Shown here: positions 28,056 to 35,654 of the stretch, in pieces
Layout of the letters: each line of letters opens with the position of its first letter
Position numbering within the stretch: the first letter of the stretch is position 1
From: Methanococcoides sp. AM1
Lineage (GTDB): Archaea > Halobacteriota > Methanosarcinia > Methanosarcinales > Methanosarcinaceae
DNA length: 64,000 nt
NCBI RefSeq assembly: GCF_900774055.1
Contig: NZ_CAAGSW010000005.1
Span: 248,001 to 312,000, forward strand
Direction of reading: 5' to 3'
Program-made: the position numbers and the translations under genes
The notes under the pieces: model-generated
Database searches by the model: none
Told to the model about the DNA's origin: nothing
What the model saw: the letters and a program-made list of their open reading frames with translations, nothing else

Positions 28056-28565
28056 TTAAGCTCTTTTTTCTGTAACTTTTAATCTCTTTGTTATAACTTT
28101 GTGACTTGTAGTGAATTCAATAGTACAATTCATAGATTCAAAGTTTTCAAGATAGATATTTTTTGAAGTAAAGATTTTCATCTCAATTCTATCATTAGCT
28201 TCAACTCTTATTGGAATAAATGTGTAGGATAATGCAGAAAACTGAGATTTATTTTCTAATTCATTGAACATTTTAAGATCTGAAAAATTCTCATTATCTG
28301 AGAAAAGAACAATTTTTGAAACCGTTGTTGGCTGCCTTCCTGTATTTTTAATATCTGCTATAATAGAAACATATGTGTCTTCAACACTACCATAAGCTCT
28401 ACTTTCTTCATTTGGATATATTGTAGAAAAAGAAAGAAGATTTAAATCGATATCTAATTTTATTTTATCTCTTCTGTATTCTATAATTTTTAGTGCTAAA
28501 AGAATAAAAGCTATGGAAGACCCAAAGAGGTTAAACAGATCACCTAATGCAATTGAAGTCAACAT
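28056..28565 (-). CDS. Membrane-anchored hypothetical protein
   Basis: 169 aa. One membrane segment near residues 8-26 (LFNLFGSSIAFILLALKIIEY), then a beta-rich domain (TYVSIIADIKNTGRQPTTVSKIVLF, CTIEFTTSHKVITKRLKV) resembling an immunoglobulin-like fold. No family recognised. It is convergent with the gene ending at 28011 and separated from the next minus-strand gene by a repeat copy. Confidence 0.65.
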   Translation of the reverse strand: MLTSIALGDLFNLFGSSIAFILLALKIIEYRRDKIKLDIDLNLLSFSTIYPNEESRAYGSVEDTYVSIIADIKNTGRQPTTVSKIVLFSDNENFSDLKMFNELENKSQFSALSYTFIPIRVEANDRIEMKIFTSKNIYLENFESMNCTIEFTTSHKVITKRLKVTEKRA

Positions 28566-28616
28566 AAAAGCTCCCTCCCAGGTATCAAAATAATAGATAT
28601 TTCTTATGTTCCTTAT

Positions 28617-28668
28617 ATCATGATATCAGGCAATCAAAGAACGATTAATGTGCGAGAACTATGAGAGG
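28617..28668. repeat. Dispersed intergenic repeat, copy B
   Basis: Reads ATCATGATATCAGG then AATCAAAGAACGATTAATG and AACTATGAGAGG. Best match to copy A (27636-27688) and copy C (29085-29134). The role is unknown; it may be a protein-binding site, a transcript element or a remnant of miniature mobile DNA. Confidence 0.5.
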
Positions 28669-28729
28669 TTATCTGAAAGATCAACCCTCCCATTGAACAT
28701 TCTATTTAGTTAAGTAAAATTAGTTCTGC

Positions 28730-28882
28730 TTATTTTATAAATTTCCAGAACAGTCCACCTACTAAGATATAAACAAAACTAAATCCAGTAATTGTATACC
28801 ACGATTTCATTATTGCTAATACACATACAATAATCGCTATCGGTAAACTAATTGCTAAGAAATTTCTAAATTTAGACATCAT
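28730..28882 (-). CDS. Tiny membrane protein (50 aa)
   Basis: Starts at ATG 28880-28882 with GGGGTGAG 7 nt upstream, a strong ribosome binding site for this region. The product begins MMSKFRNFLAISLPIAIIV and ends YILVGGLFWKFIK. It has two hydrophobic stretches separated by MKSWYTITG, enough for a helical hairpin in the membrane. No family recognised. Size and topology resemble small membrane-active or toxin-like proteins, but this is only a resemblance. Confidence 0.6.
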   Translation of the reverse strand: MMSKFRNFLAISLPIAIIVCVLAIMKSWYTITGFSFVYILVGGLFWKFIK

Positions 28883-29229
28883 GATTGTTCTCACCCCTTA
28901 TCCGAATATATTAAAATAACAGATCACTTATTTTCATCTGTTAGCAAACAACAATCTGTAGGCAGTTCTTAGATATAATACTTACCTCACAAATTTTCAA
29001 TCATAGAATGTTGAGTAACTAGAATTCTGAAATGTTAAATTCATAATGAAAGGCTACAACGAGTTAGAAGGTAGAGGTATACCAATGTATCATCAGAAAG
29101 AGAACGTTTAATGTGGTGGATATACATGGGAATCAGGATGGTACAGCAATGTCAGTCCACGCAAAATAAGAATAATACCTAATACTTAAAAAAGGAAATA
29201 GAATATCATATATACTCAACTATTTATGT
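28883..29229. other. Intergenic region with repeat copy C
   Basis: About 350 bases without a supported gene. It holds repeat copy C at 29085-29134 (ATGTATCATCAG, AAAGAGAACGTTTAATGTGG, TACATGGGA). The promoter of the tiny membrane gene should lie just after 28890, but I see no convincing TATA element. Confidence 0.5.
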
Positions 29230-29640
29230 TCATGTATTACCTTCGCAGGCTGCCCGTGTGATACCTGTATAAGAATCAATTTTTTGTAATGGCTTATCAT
29301 TATTTAGCTTGCGAAGATTAAGTTCCCTTCCCATGTTGTATAAAGCACTTAATTTCAGACATGTCTCAATTCCAAGGATATTTAGCTGATAACTGTAAAC
29401 TTTCCTATTTGAATCAGAAGCTTTCCTTTTTCTTCGATTAATATAACCAAAATCGCTGTAACTCTTTAACATAGGTGCTATACTCATTTTATCCATTTCT
29501 AACCTTTCTGCAAGCTCTGCATAGGTAACTCTCTTTGGATATATCGCATAGAGTTCACTAAAAATTAGAAATTTCAAATAATTGTACTTGTGATATTTGC
29601 CTGTCGCTACCATATTTAAAAATACTATTTGACAGGACAT
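29230..29640 (-). CDS. Winged-helix DNA-binding protein
   Basis: 136 aa (or 127 aa if the ATG at 29611-29613 is used). Residues ~25-85 form a winged helix: KFLIFSELYAIYPKRVTYAE, then LAERLEMDKMSIAPMLKSYSDFGYINRRKRK. This is a MarR/PadR-like arrangement with a basic wing. Probably a repressor. It is transcribed away from the Schlafen/AlbA_2 gene with 57 nt between them, so it may regulate that gene and itself. No ribosome binding site is visible before either ATG, which suggests a leaderless transcript. Confidence 0.72.
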   Translation of the reverse strand: MSCQIVFLNMVATGKYHKYNYLKFLIFSELYAIYPKRVTYAELAERLEMDKMSIAPMLKSYSDFGYINRRKRKASDSNRKVYSYQLNILGIETCLKLSALYNMGRELNLRKLNNDKPLQKIDSYTGITRAACEGNT

Positions 29641-29696
29641 GATTATTTTGATTACGTTTTCTTCCTAAACGAATTAATCATATCATAAAGTTTTTA

Positions 29697-31025
29697 ATGT
29701 TTTCTTTTAATGATTATTCTATGTCTTTAGAAAAAGAAGTTTTGAAGTTAATTGAAAATGGTGAAAATCCTGCTGTTGAGTTCAAACAAAAAGAGTTTAT
29801 AAATAAAGGTCAGGATGTGGCTAGGACTCTCTCTTCTTTTGCAAATTATAATGGTGGTAAAGTACTATTAGGGGTTACTGATGATTGTAAAATCGAAGGC
29901 GTAACAATTGGAAATAAAGACATTGAGAGGATAATGGGGAGTTCTTCTAAAAATTGTCACCCTCCAATTGAACCAGAAGTCAAGATTGTGAACTTTGACG
30001 AGGGAGATGTCGCATATATCAATATACCAAAGGCTCGTCGTCCAATTAAAGCCAATGAAAAATGGTACATAAGACATGGAAATACTACTCGAACAATGGA
30101 ATTGGATGAACTTCTAAATTATCCAGGTATTGAAATAACTTCAGTTCCAAATACAATTGACATTGAATCCATTCTAACCAGAGAAAACAATCAACATATA
30201 ATCTATGAAGATAGTAGAGAAGTTCCATATATTGAATCTAAAACATTTGCAGATGTTGGCGATTGTATAATATATGCAAATACATTCAATCATTTTTACA
30301 GGAAAGCCTACTATTTAGATAAACTACTTCCCCGCATCACAATTAATGATCTAAGAAAAATTATTGAGAAATACTATTCTATTTTTCAAGTTAATCACAA
30401 TCTCTCAGCTTTTGGAATTTGTCAAGAAGAATATAACTGGTTTGGACATGGCCCATTAAATTTCCTTGATGCCTTGGAAAAACAAGATCATAGATATGCT
30501 AAATTGAAAAAAAACAATAGGTATATTCATCATCGTGAATCAGCTTGTTTTGTTGATGAATTAGATAATGCCATATTTTATATCCATGCACAACCGAATA
30601 GCAAGAGAACTGCAGATGAAGAGATCACATTGGATTACTTGACTGTCGGATTTGTTTTTTCAAGTATACCCTATGATAATATTTATAGAGATTTTTTTGA
30701 AAGCATTGGATTTGTCCCAAATTTTATTGAAGAGGTTGATGAGGATTTGTCTTCTGTGGAACTGTTACAGTCTGATTTTAAAGGTGATGATTATGTTATC
30801 GATAATTTTGAAAGGAAAAACGAAAATTGGGTTTGTGGATTGATTGGAAAAAAGTCTGACAATCGACACATTCCTACCTTTTATACTGACAAAATACTTG
30901 TAAACTTAAATCAGTATCACCTAATTGAAGACAAATATAAGCATAAAATTTCAAGAATTACCTCTACAAAAGTACCAGTAGGTGGTTTTCAAGCTTTGAT
31001 TGTGGATTATGAAGGAAGATGGTAA
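29697..31025 (+). CDS. Schlafen/AlbA_2-domain protein
   Basis: 442 aa (434 aa if the second ATG at 29721 is used). The N-terminal AlbA_2 domain is clear: ENPAVEFKQKEF, then ARTLSSFANYNGGKVLLGVTDD, GVTIGNKDI, VAYINIPKARRPIK and YIRHGNTTRTMELDE. This domain binds nucleic acid and occurs in Schlafen-like regulators and nucleases. The rest of the protein (~160-442) is unfamiliar and could carry a sensor or effector. It is divergent from a winged-helix gene. Candidate defence or regulatory cargo. Confidence 0.8.
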   Translation: MFSFNDYSMSLEKEVLKLIENGENPAVEFKQKEFINKGQDVARTLSSFANYNGGKVLLGVTDDCKIEGVTIGNKDIERIMGSSSKNCHPPIEPEVKIVNFDEGDVAYINIPKARRPIKANEKWYIRHGNTTRTMELDELLNYPGIEITSVPNTIDIESILTRENNQHIIYEDSREVPYIESKTFADVGDCIIYANTFNHFYRKAYYLDKLLPRITINDLRKIIEKYYSIFQVNHNLSAFGICQEEYNWFGHGPLNFLDALEKQDHRYAKLKKNNRYIHHRESACFVDELDNAIFYIHAQPNSKRTADEEITLDYLTVGFVFSSIPYDNIYRDFFESIGFVPNFIEEVDEDLSSVELLQSDFKGDDYVIDNFERKNENWVCGLIGKKSDNRHIPTFYTDKILVNLNQYHLIEDKYKHKISRITSTKVPVGGFQALIVDYEGRW

Positions 31026-31508
31026 GGCGTTTAAAGTGATGATCATTTTTTATTTTTGGACAACATCTACTCAATTGTGAAGCTTTAATAATGCAATTTG
31101 CCCTTATTTTTAGTGGGATTAAGAAATACTAAATTTTACAGATGTTACACTAAATTTAAGACTTAGAATTCGATACATTGTTAGCAAAAACAGGCACATA
31201 CGGCCCTTATCTTTAGTATTTCTAGAAATTTTACCAAGACTATGCACGGAATATCCGTACCCTCAAAATGAAAGCGTATGAGGGATTTTATTACCTGACC
31301 TATAAATTGGTATCAATTCATTGTGATCTCTTGTCACAGAGGGCTGTATGGGAAGGAGAATCGGAATATTCCATAAAATTGTGCCACTATAATCTAAATC
31401 TGAATTGACAAAAAAAATAATGAGGAGATTAATGGACATTCAGCGATCATGAGAATTGTGCAGCTTCAATCAGAAGATCCTGGATAAATTTATTTTAGTC
31501 ATTAGTAA
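31026..31508. other. Intergenic region, nothing recognised
   Basis: About 480 bases between the Schlafen/AlbA_2 gene and the small membrane protein at 31509. No ORF with a ribosome binding site, tRNA-like fold or clear repeat was found. Some blocks are less A+T-rich than the surroundings (31195-31290, 31320-31370) and may be eroded coding sequence. Confidence 0.5.
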
Positions 31509-31784
31509 TTACAAAATTTCCATAGATCTCATCACAATAGTGGCTCCCAATGAAATTATCAATAATGCACTTAAAGCATAGCCTGACCCTATGGTAGCAA
31601 TGACCGATTGACTTAGATTGTATAATGACTCTCCTTCCTGAAGTGATGCAGATTTCACGATTGAGTTCATAACGATAATTCCTATTATAAGTATTGCAGC
31701 ACATCTGATTATTACGGTTGTAACGCCTGCTGCATCGCCCTTCTCCCGTTTTTTCGCATATCTCTTAATTGCTGAAATATCCAT
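31509..31784 (-). CDS. Small two-helix membrane protein
   Basis: 91 aa from the ATG at 31782-31784, which has GAGAGG 6 nt upstream; a TTG five codons earlier overlaps that binding site and is rejected. After a basic N-terminus (IKRYAKKREKGD) there are two membrane segments, VTTVIIRCAAILIIGIIVMN and YALSALLIISLGATIVM, separated by SASLQEGESLYNLSQ. The pattern resembles small archaeal holin- or pilin-core-like membrane proteins, but I cannot name a family. Confidence 0.65.
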   Translation of the reverse strand: MDISAIKRYAKKREKGDAAGVTTVIIRCAAILIIGIIVMNSIVKSASLQEGESLYNLSQSVIATIGSGYALSALLIISLGATIVMRSMEIL

Positions 31785-32169
31785 ATTCTTCCTCTCCAAT
31801 TTGTATCAATTTTCGATAGCAAGCAACAACATGTTGTGCTACTTATTTTTTAATATTTCAATATCAATTATAAAGAGCTATGGAGAGTTTGTAAAATTGA
31901 ATATTTGTAAATATTTAAGATTTATATCGATAGTCAAAAATGCCTCTAATAGACTTATTTTTATGTAGCAGATTCTGCACAGTAAGATACTTGGAAAGGA
32001 CTGTATGATACAGTCTATAGCTTTTTTTGCTCCTCACTATTTTTACAGGAAACGAAGGTCAAGTATCGCCAGATGTGCCCACAGTGCCTCAATATCTCGA
32101 TAAAATGAACGCGTGTAACGGGTTTTATTGAAAAAAAGGTATTGGTGTGAAGATAGAACCTCCACCAAA
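31785..32169. other. Intergenic region with hairpin and possible gene remnant
   Basis: Contains the hairpin at 31999-32030. At 32043-32160, read on the minus strand, there is a short open stretch FFNKTRYTRSFYRDIEALWA followed by HLAILDLRFL and a stop, less A+T-rich than its surroundings. It could be the 3' end of a lost gene such as a transposase, but I cannot identify it. Confidence 0.4.
31999..32030 (+). terminator. Hairpin followed by T-run
   Basis: GACTGTA (31999-32005) pairs with TACAGTC (32009-32015) around a 3-nt loop; seven T follow at 32022-32028. This has the form of an intrinsic terminator on the plus strand, although no plus-strand gene ends close by. Confidence 0.45.
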
Positions 32170-32673
32170 TTAGTCAAACATAGCTCTTGCCTTATGTTCT
32201 GCTGCTGCATTGACAATTTCATCGGTATAAAGACTAAGATTACTAAGATTAGAGTCATCTTCTATAATGAGTTGACGTGTAATTTCTAAATCTAAATCCT
32301 TGCGTTTACCAAACTTTTCCTTTGCATTAATAATGTCCATTTTCAACATAATGTCATTGAATGACATCAATTTGCCAGTAGACTCATCAGTATAGTCACT
32401 GGCATATTCATGCTTAAACCACTCATTTGTATTTGCATACTTTTCGACTTTTTCACTTAATAGTTTGTATGCAAGAATCTCAGGATGTATTTTTTCTTTA
32501 ATGCCTGCTTCGATCTGTGGTTTAAGTTCTTCATATACCATGCCCGCAAAAAGAATCGACATCATCCAGCTAATCCTCATATTTAGAAACATATCCTGGG
32601 TGCTGCGATATAAGTCCCGATGATATGATTCTTCGCTGATTGCTTCGCGGTCATATCTTGTTATTGTGTTCAT
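32170..32673 (-). CDS. Hypothetical protein, tandem paralogue 1
   Basis: About 167 aa from the ATG at 32671-32673 (MNTITRYDREA), preferred because its start matches the neighbouring paralogue (MNTIRTKYD). It has a hydrophobic stretch near residues 30-50 (NMRISWMMSILFAGMVYEEL), then EAGIKEKIHPEILAYKLLSEK, and ends NAAAEHKARAMFD. These blocks line up with ERINPYVFAYKFFREK and AEAEHKAKAMLE of the adjacent gene. No family recognised. It starts 6 nt downstream of the paralogue's stop. Confidence 0.65.
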   Translation of the reverse strand: MNTITRYDREAISEESYHRDLYRSTQDMFLNMRISWMMSILFAGMVYEELKPQIEAGIKEKIHPEILAYKLLSEKVEKYANTNEWFKHEYASDYTDESTGKLMSFNDIMLKMDIINAKEKFGKRKDLDLEITRQLIIEDDSNLSNLSLYTDEIVNAAAEHKARAMFD

Positions 32674-32678
32674 TGAGA

Positions 32679-33200
32679 TCACTCCAACATGGCTTTTGCC
32701 TTATGTTCAGCCTCAGCCTCAGCAATCTCAGCATTTAAACGCTCAATGACTTTCATTCTTTCGGAATTATCTGCGCTTCCTTTCAGTATTTTTATATCAT
32801 ATTCATGGAATCTTTTTGAACCTTCTATTGAGAGTTCCAATGAAGCATTATTGAAGCATTTCCTATTTTCCTCAGGGGTGGGTGGTTCAAACATCGTGTA
32901 TATTGGATTCTGCGTTTCGCGATACTCAACATACTTCTCGCGGAAGAACTTATATGCAAAAACATACGGATTAATTCTTTCTTTAATAGCTGAATCTAGA
33001 TGTGGTTCAATAGAGTCATAAAGTACTTTCAAAAGAAGATCTCGTATAGCATCTATGGGTGTTATCAGAATTGTGAAGGTTGCTAAAGAAAAATAGACCT
33101 CACTTTTATACTCCGATTCTTCAATCATAAACTGACTGAGATGCTCATGTTCAATTTTATCAACTACTATCTTGTCATACTTTGTTCTTATTGTATTCAT
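32679..33200 (-). CDS. Hypothetical protein, tandem paralogue 2
   Basis: 173 aa. It shares with the downstream gene the start MNTI..YD, a hydrophobic patch followed by acidic residues and SAIKERINPYVFAYKFFREK, and the C-terminal AEHKAKAM. A helical tail (ERMKVIERLNAEIAEAEAE) may oligomerise. The two genes look like an old tandem duplication and are probably co-transcribed. Function unknown. Confidence 0.65.
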   Translation of the reverse strand: MNTIRTKYDKIVVDKIEHEHLSQFMIEESEYKSEVYFSLATFTILITPIDAIRDLLLKVLYDSIEPHLDSAIKERINPYVFAYKFFREKYVEYRETQNPIYTMFEPPTPEENRKCFNNASLELSIEGSKRFHEYDIKILKGSADNSERMKVIERLNAEIAEAEAEHKAKAMLE

Positions 33201-33597
33201 ACTGCCTTACTCCTTATTAGTGGAAACGCATGGCAGTATGAATCATCAACTTACAAAATGAAAGTAAGAGCCGGAGTACTTGTTACTATTTCCAAACTCA
33301 TGTATGCATGTCAGACATTTATAATTTTTGTCTAAAGGTATATATAGTATTCAAGCTTCGAGCCGTACACAGTAAATTTATTCCAATGATACAATCAGAA
33401 ATTAAGAACAAGGGCTCCAGAATCTCATGTGCTTATCGAACGGAAGTTGGTCGACATATGAGGGTGGGTGTAATTTACAAATCGAAAAATTGTATGTAAG
33501 TCATCAGTTTTTCATATTAAGTTATTATATTTTAAACAATTATGTAATCTTTTTATAGAATCAACATAAATGGTAAAATATTGATCGGGGTTGCTTA
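33201..33597. other. Intergenic region, little recognised
   Basis: About 400 bases. The only notable match is ATCGAACGGAAGT near 33436-33448, which is also found in the 180-bp repeat copy at 38489-38670. An open plus-strand frame at 33308-33499 has no ribosome binding site or protein-like composition. The promoter for the AN1 gene probably lies near 33530-33560 (TTATATTTTAAAC). Confidence 0.45.
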
Positions 33598-34011
33598 ATG
33601 TCTGAAAACAATTCGAATGATGAGTCAAGAACTGAGTGTTTCTATTGTGGGAATGTTATAGAGGGTGGAGATTACTCTTATGAACGTGGGACTAAAATTT
33701 TCAATTCAAAAACGATTGCAATCCCATTCAAATGCCGCCGTTGCGGAGAGCTTTTCTGTAAAGATCACCGTCTCCCAGAAAAACATGAATGCACTGGCAA
33801 AAAGGTAACAGTTGTATCAGATGACCAGAGTATATCAATAGAAGATAGTCATCCAGAGATAGAGGTAGACGGTTTCACAGGTTCTAGAAATCGTAGTACT
33901 AAACAGGTTATTTATGCAAGCGATTTTAACAAAAAATCAAGTTTGTCAAAGTACATAGTGGGCTTATTACTGATCATTGTTGCACTGTATGCAATATTGA
34001 ATTTGTTTTAA
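33598..34011 (+). CDS. AN1-type zinc finger protein with C-terminal membrane anchor
   Basis: 137 aa. The zinc ligands follow the AN1 pattern: CFYCGNVI near 14-21, [11 protein letters not shown] near 44-54, [11 protein letters not shown] near 55-65. A disordered acidic linker and a C-terminal membrane segment ([20 protein letters not shown], about 116-135) follow. Tail-anchored AN1 proteins are known in archaea; AN1 fingers are linked to ubiquitin/proteasome and stress functions in eukaryotes, while the archaeal role is unknown. The ATG is at 33598 with GGGGTTGCTTA upstream. Confidence 0.8.
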   Translation: MSENNSNDESRTECFYCGNVIEGGDYSYERGTKIFNSKTIAIPFKCRRCGELFCKDHRLPEKHECTGKKVTVVSDDQSISIEDSHPEIEVDGFTGSRNRSTKQVIYASDFNKKSSLSKYIVGLLLIIVALYAILNLF

Positions 34012-34054
34012 TCGACGTTTAGAGAGTTCTTTCTGATTAAAATGTTGATGTACA

Positions 34055-34726
34055 TTAATATACATCAATATTTAGTTTCATTTTCATATCGTTCCAGAAA
34101 TTCTCTAGATTGATTATATTGCTATTACAAAATTCAGAAATCTCCTTCTGATCTTCATTCTTTAAAGGTACATATTTTTCCACGAAACTTTTGTCTTCAA
34201 TATTTCCATCTTCATCCCTTTCACCTTTGAAAAAGAGATGAGCAACAATAAATTCTTGGATCGGTTTGTGTTGTACAATGTCTCTTATTTCTTTAATTTC
34301 TTGAATCCAGTTAGAATTTTCAGTGATTAACTCATGTGCATCGGATGGCGCAAATGATGGTAATTTCTTCTTTCGGGTTTGCGGATTCATGTACTGTCCA
34401 AATGAAAACGAATAATGCTCAGAATAACAATCATAAACTCTACATTTTAAATCGATAATGCTATTTACCGAAGCCATCACAGCACTAACGAATGAATAAA
34501 ATTCGTATAGCTCAATTGCATACCCCTCCGTGAATTCTATTGTTGCCGGCACTCTTATCTCAAGTCCTTTGTGATTTCCCACCATTCCCTCAAATGCTTC
34601 CTTATTAATTGTAGGTTGATTATCTTCAGCTAATTTGTTTCTTAAATTTGTGTAATGATATTTAGAAGCATTAATAAAAAATTTAATCGTAGCAATATTT
34701 TCATCCAAATTATTTTCATTACTCAT
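34055..34726 (-). CDS. Putative HEPN-like protein
   Basis: 223 aa, mainly helical. Residues 148-153 RDIVQH fit the R-x4-H motif of HEPN ribonucleases, lying in a helix (EIKEIRDIVQHKPIQEFIVAH) as expected. A second long helix (ELYEFYSFVSAVMASVNSIID) lies upstream. The call rests on this motif and helical composition only. It is the third gene downstream of the viperin pair on the same strand, 94 nt after the viperin stop, so it may be part of the same antiviral operon or separate. Confidence 0.5.
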   Translation of the reverse strand: MSNENNLDENIATIKFFINASKYHYTNLRNKLAEDNQPTINKEAFEGMVGNHKGLEIRVPATIEFTEGYAIELYEFYSFVSAVMASVNSIIDLKCRVYDCYSEHYSFSFGQYMNPQTRKKKLPSFAPSDAHELITENSNWIQEIKEIRDIVQHKPIQEFIVAHLFFKGERDEDGNIEDKSFVEKYVPLKNEDQKEISEFCNSNIINLENFWNDMKMKLNIDVY

Positions 34727-34820
34727 GAATATACACCTAATACTAATTTCATCAATAGTGGAACTATATACTATGGCCTGGACTTCTTATACATCCAATT
34801 TAGTTAATGGAAAAGTTCTC

Positions 34821-35654
34821 TTAGTTATTCCAGTAATCTCCTCCTCTTCCACAATATTTATCCCAATCTACAACCTCAAGAACTTGCTCAATACAATCAC
34901 AATCCATAGGTTGTATTGAATGTTCCATCCCCGAATTCTTTACTATTGAACCATCAGGTCCAATCATGAAATACGAGTCCACCATATCATCATTTGTTTC
35001 AAATACCGGCATTTCACCTTGTGCAAGTCTGAGATTACAATTATTATGGATAAATTGTTTAAATTCACAATTTGAGATTTTTAGTTCTTCAATATGTTCT
35101 TCATTTTGTCCCATTACAGGCAGTACTTGAAAGACTTTCCATCTCATCGGATTTAATTCTTTAATAAGAGGTTTCATATCTTCTGTGAAAGTCAATTTAG
35201 TCACGGTAGTATTAACTTTCAGATTGATATTATTATCATGCACAAGAGATGCTACATTGCATATGTGATTAATATGGTTTCCATCCCCGCGACCCAATTG
35301 ACTCTGTATCTCTTCATAAGAACTATCTACAGAAAGCCCAATCCAATCCAACCATGGAGACAATCTTTCAATTGATTCTCTGTTAAGGTAATAGCCATTA
35401 GAAACAATAGATGTTAAAAAGCCCATTTCTTTTGCAATTCTAATTAGGTCAAAGATAAGTGGGTGAAGCAGAGGTTCACCACCTACAAAATTGATCTTCT
35501 TCATTCCAATGTCATTTAGCTTTTCTAAAATATTTGCTGCAATCGTTATGTCTTTAATTTCTTTACCAAGGTATTTAGCAAAACAGAATTTACAATTGTA
35601 ATTGCAACGACTGGTTATATGCCAGTTTACAGAACGGACGAATTTACCAGTCAT
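34821..35654 (-). CDS. Prokaryotic viperin (radical SAM antiviral nucleotide synthase)
   Basis: 277 aa from the ATG at 35652-35654 (GAAGGTG 6 nt upstream). The radical SAM cluster motif C-x3-C-x2-C is at 17, 21 and 24 (NWHITSRCNYNCKFCFAK). GGEP at 58-61 binds SAM. Viperin-specific blocks follow: MRWKVFQVLPVMGQNEE (about 157-173; human viperin has RWKVFQ...GEN), GRGDGNHINH, DSYFMIGPDGSIV and the C-terminal YCGRGGDYW (human KRGGKY-W). Viperins convert CTP, GTP or UTP to 3'-deoxy-3',4'-didehydro nucleotides that stop viral polymerases (established for the family). It overlaps the upstream 551-aa gene by 11 nt. No nucleotide kinase gene, often seen with bacterial viperins, is adjacent. Confidence 0.92.
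   Translation of the reverse strand: MTGKFVRSVNWHITSRCNYNCKFCFAKYLGKEIKDITIAANILEKLNDIGMKKINFVGGEPLLHPLIFDLIRIAKEMGFLTSIVSNGYYLNRESIERLSPWLDWIGLSVDSSYEEIQSQLGRGDGNHINHICNVASLVHDNNINLKVNTTVTKLTFTEDMKPLIKELNPMRWKVFQVLPVMGQNEEHIEELKISNCEFKQFIHNNCNLRLAQGEMPVFETNDDMVDSYFMIGPDGSIVKNSGMEHSIQPMDCDCIEQVLEVVDWDKYCGRGGDYWNN

Noticed and set aside
32043-32258. Possible transposase 3' remnant on the minus strand
   Set aside because: The short open stretch looks less A+T-rich than its surroundings, but I cannot match it to any insertion sequence family and no terminal repeats are visible.
33308-33499. Plus-strand 63-codon open frame before the AN1 gene
   Set aside because: No ribosome binding site, atypical composition, and it runs through a region with a match to the 180-bp repeat; not supported as a gene.
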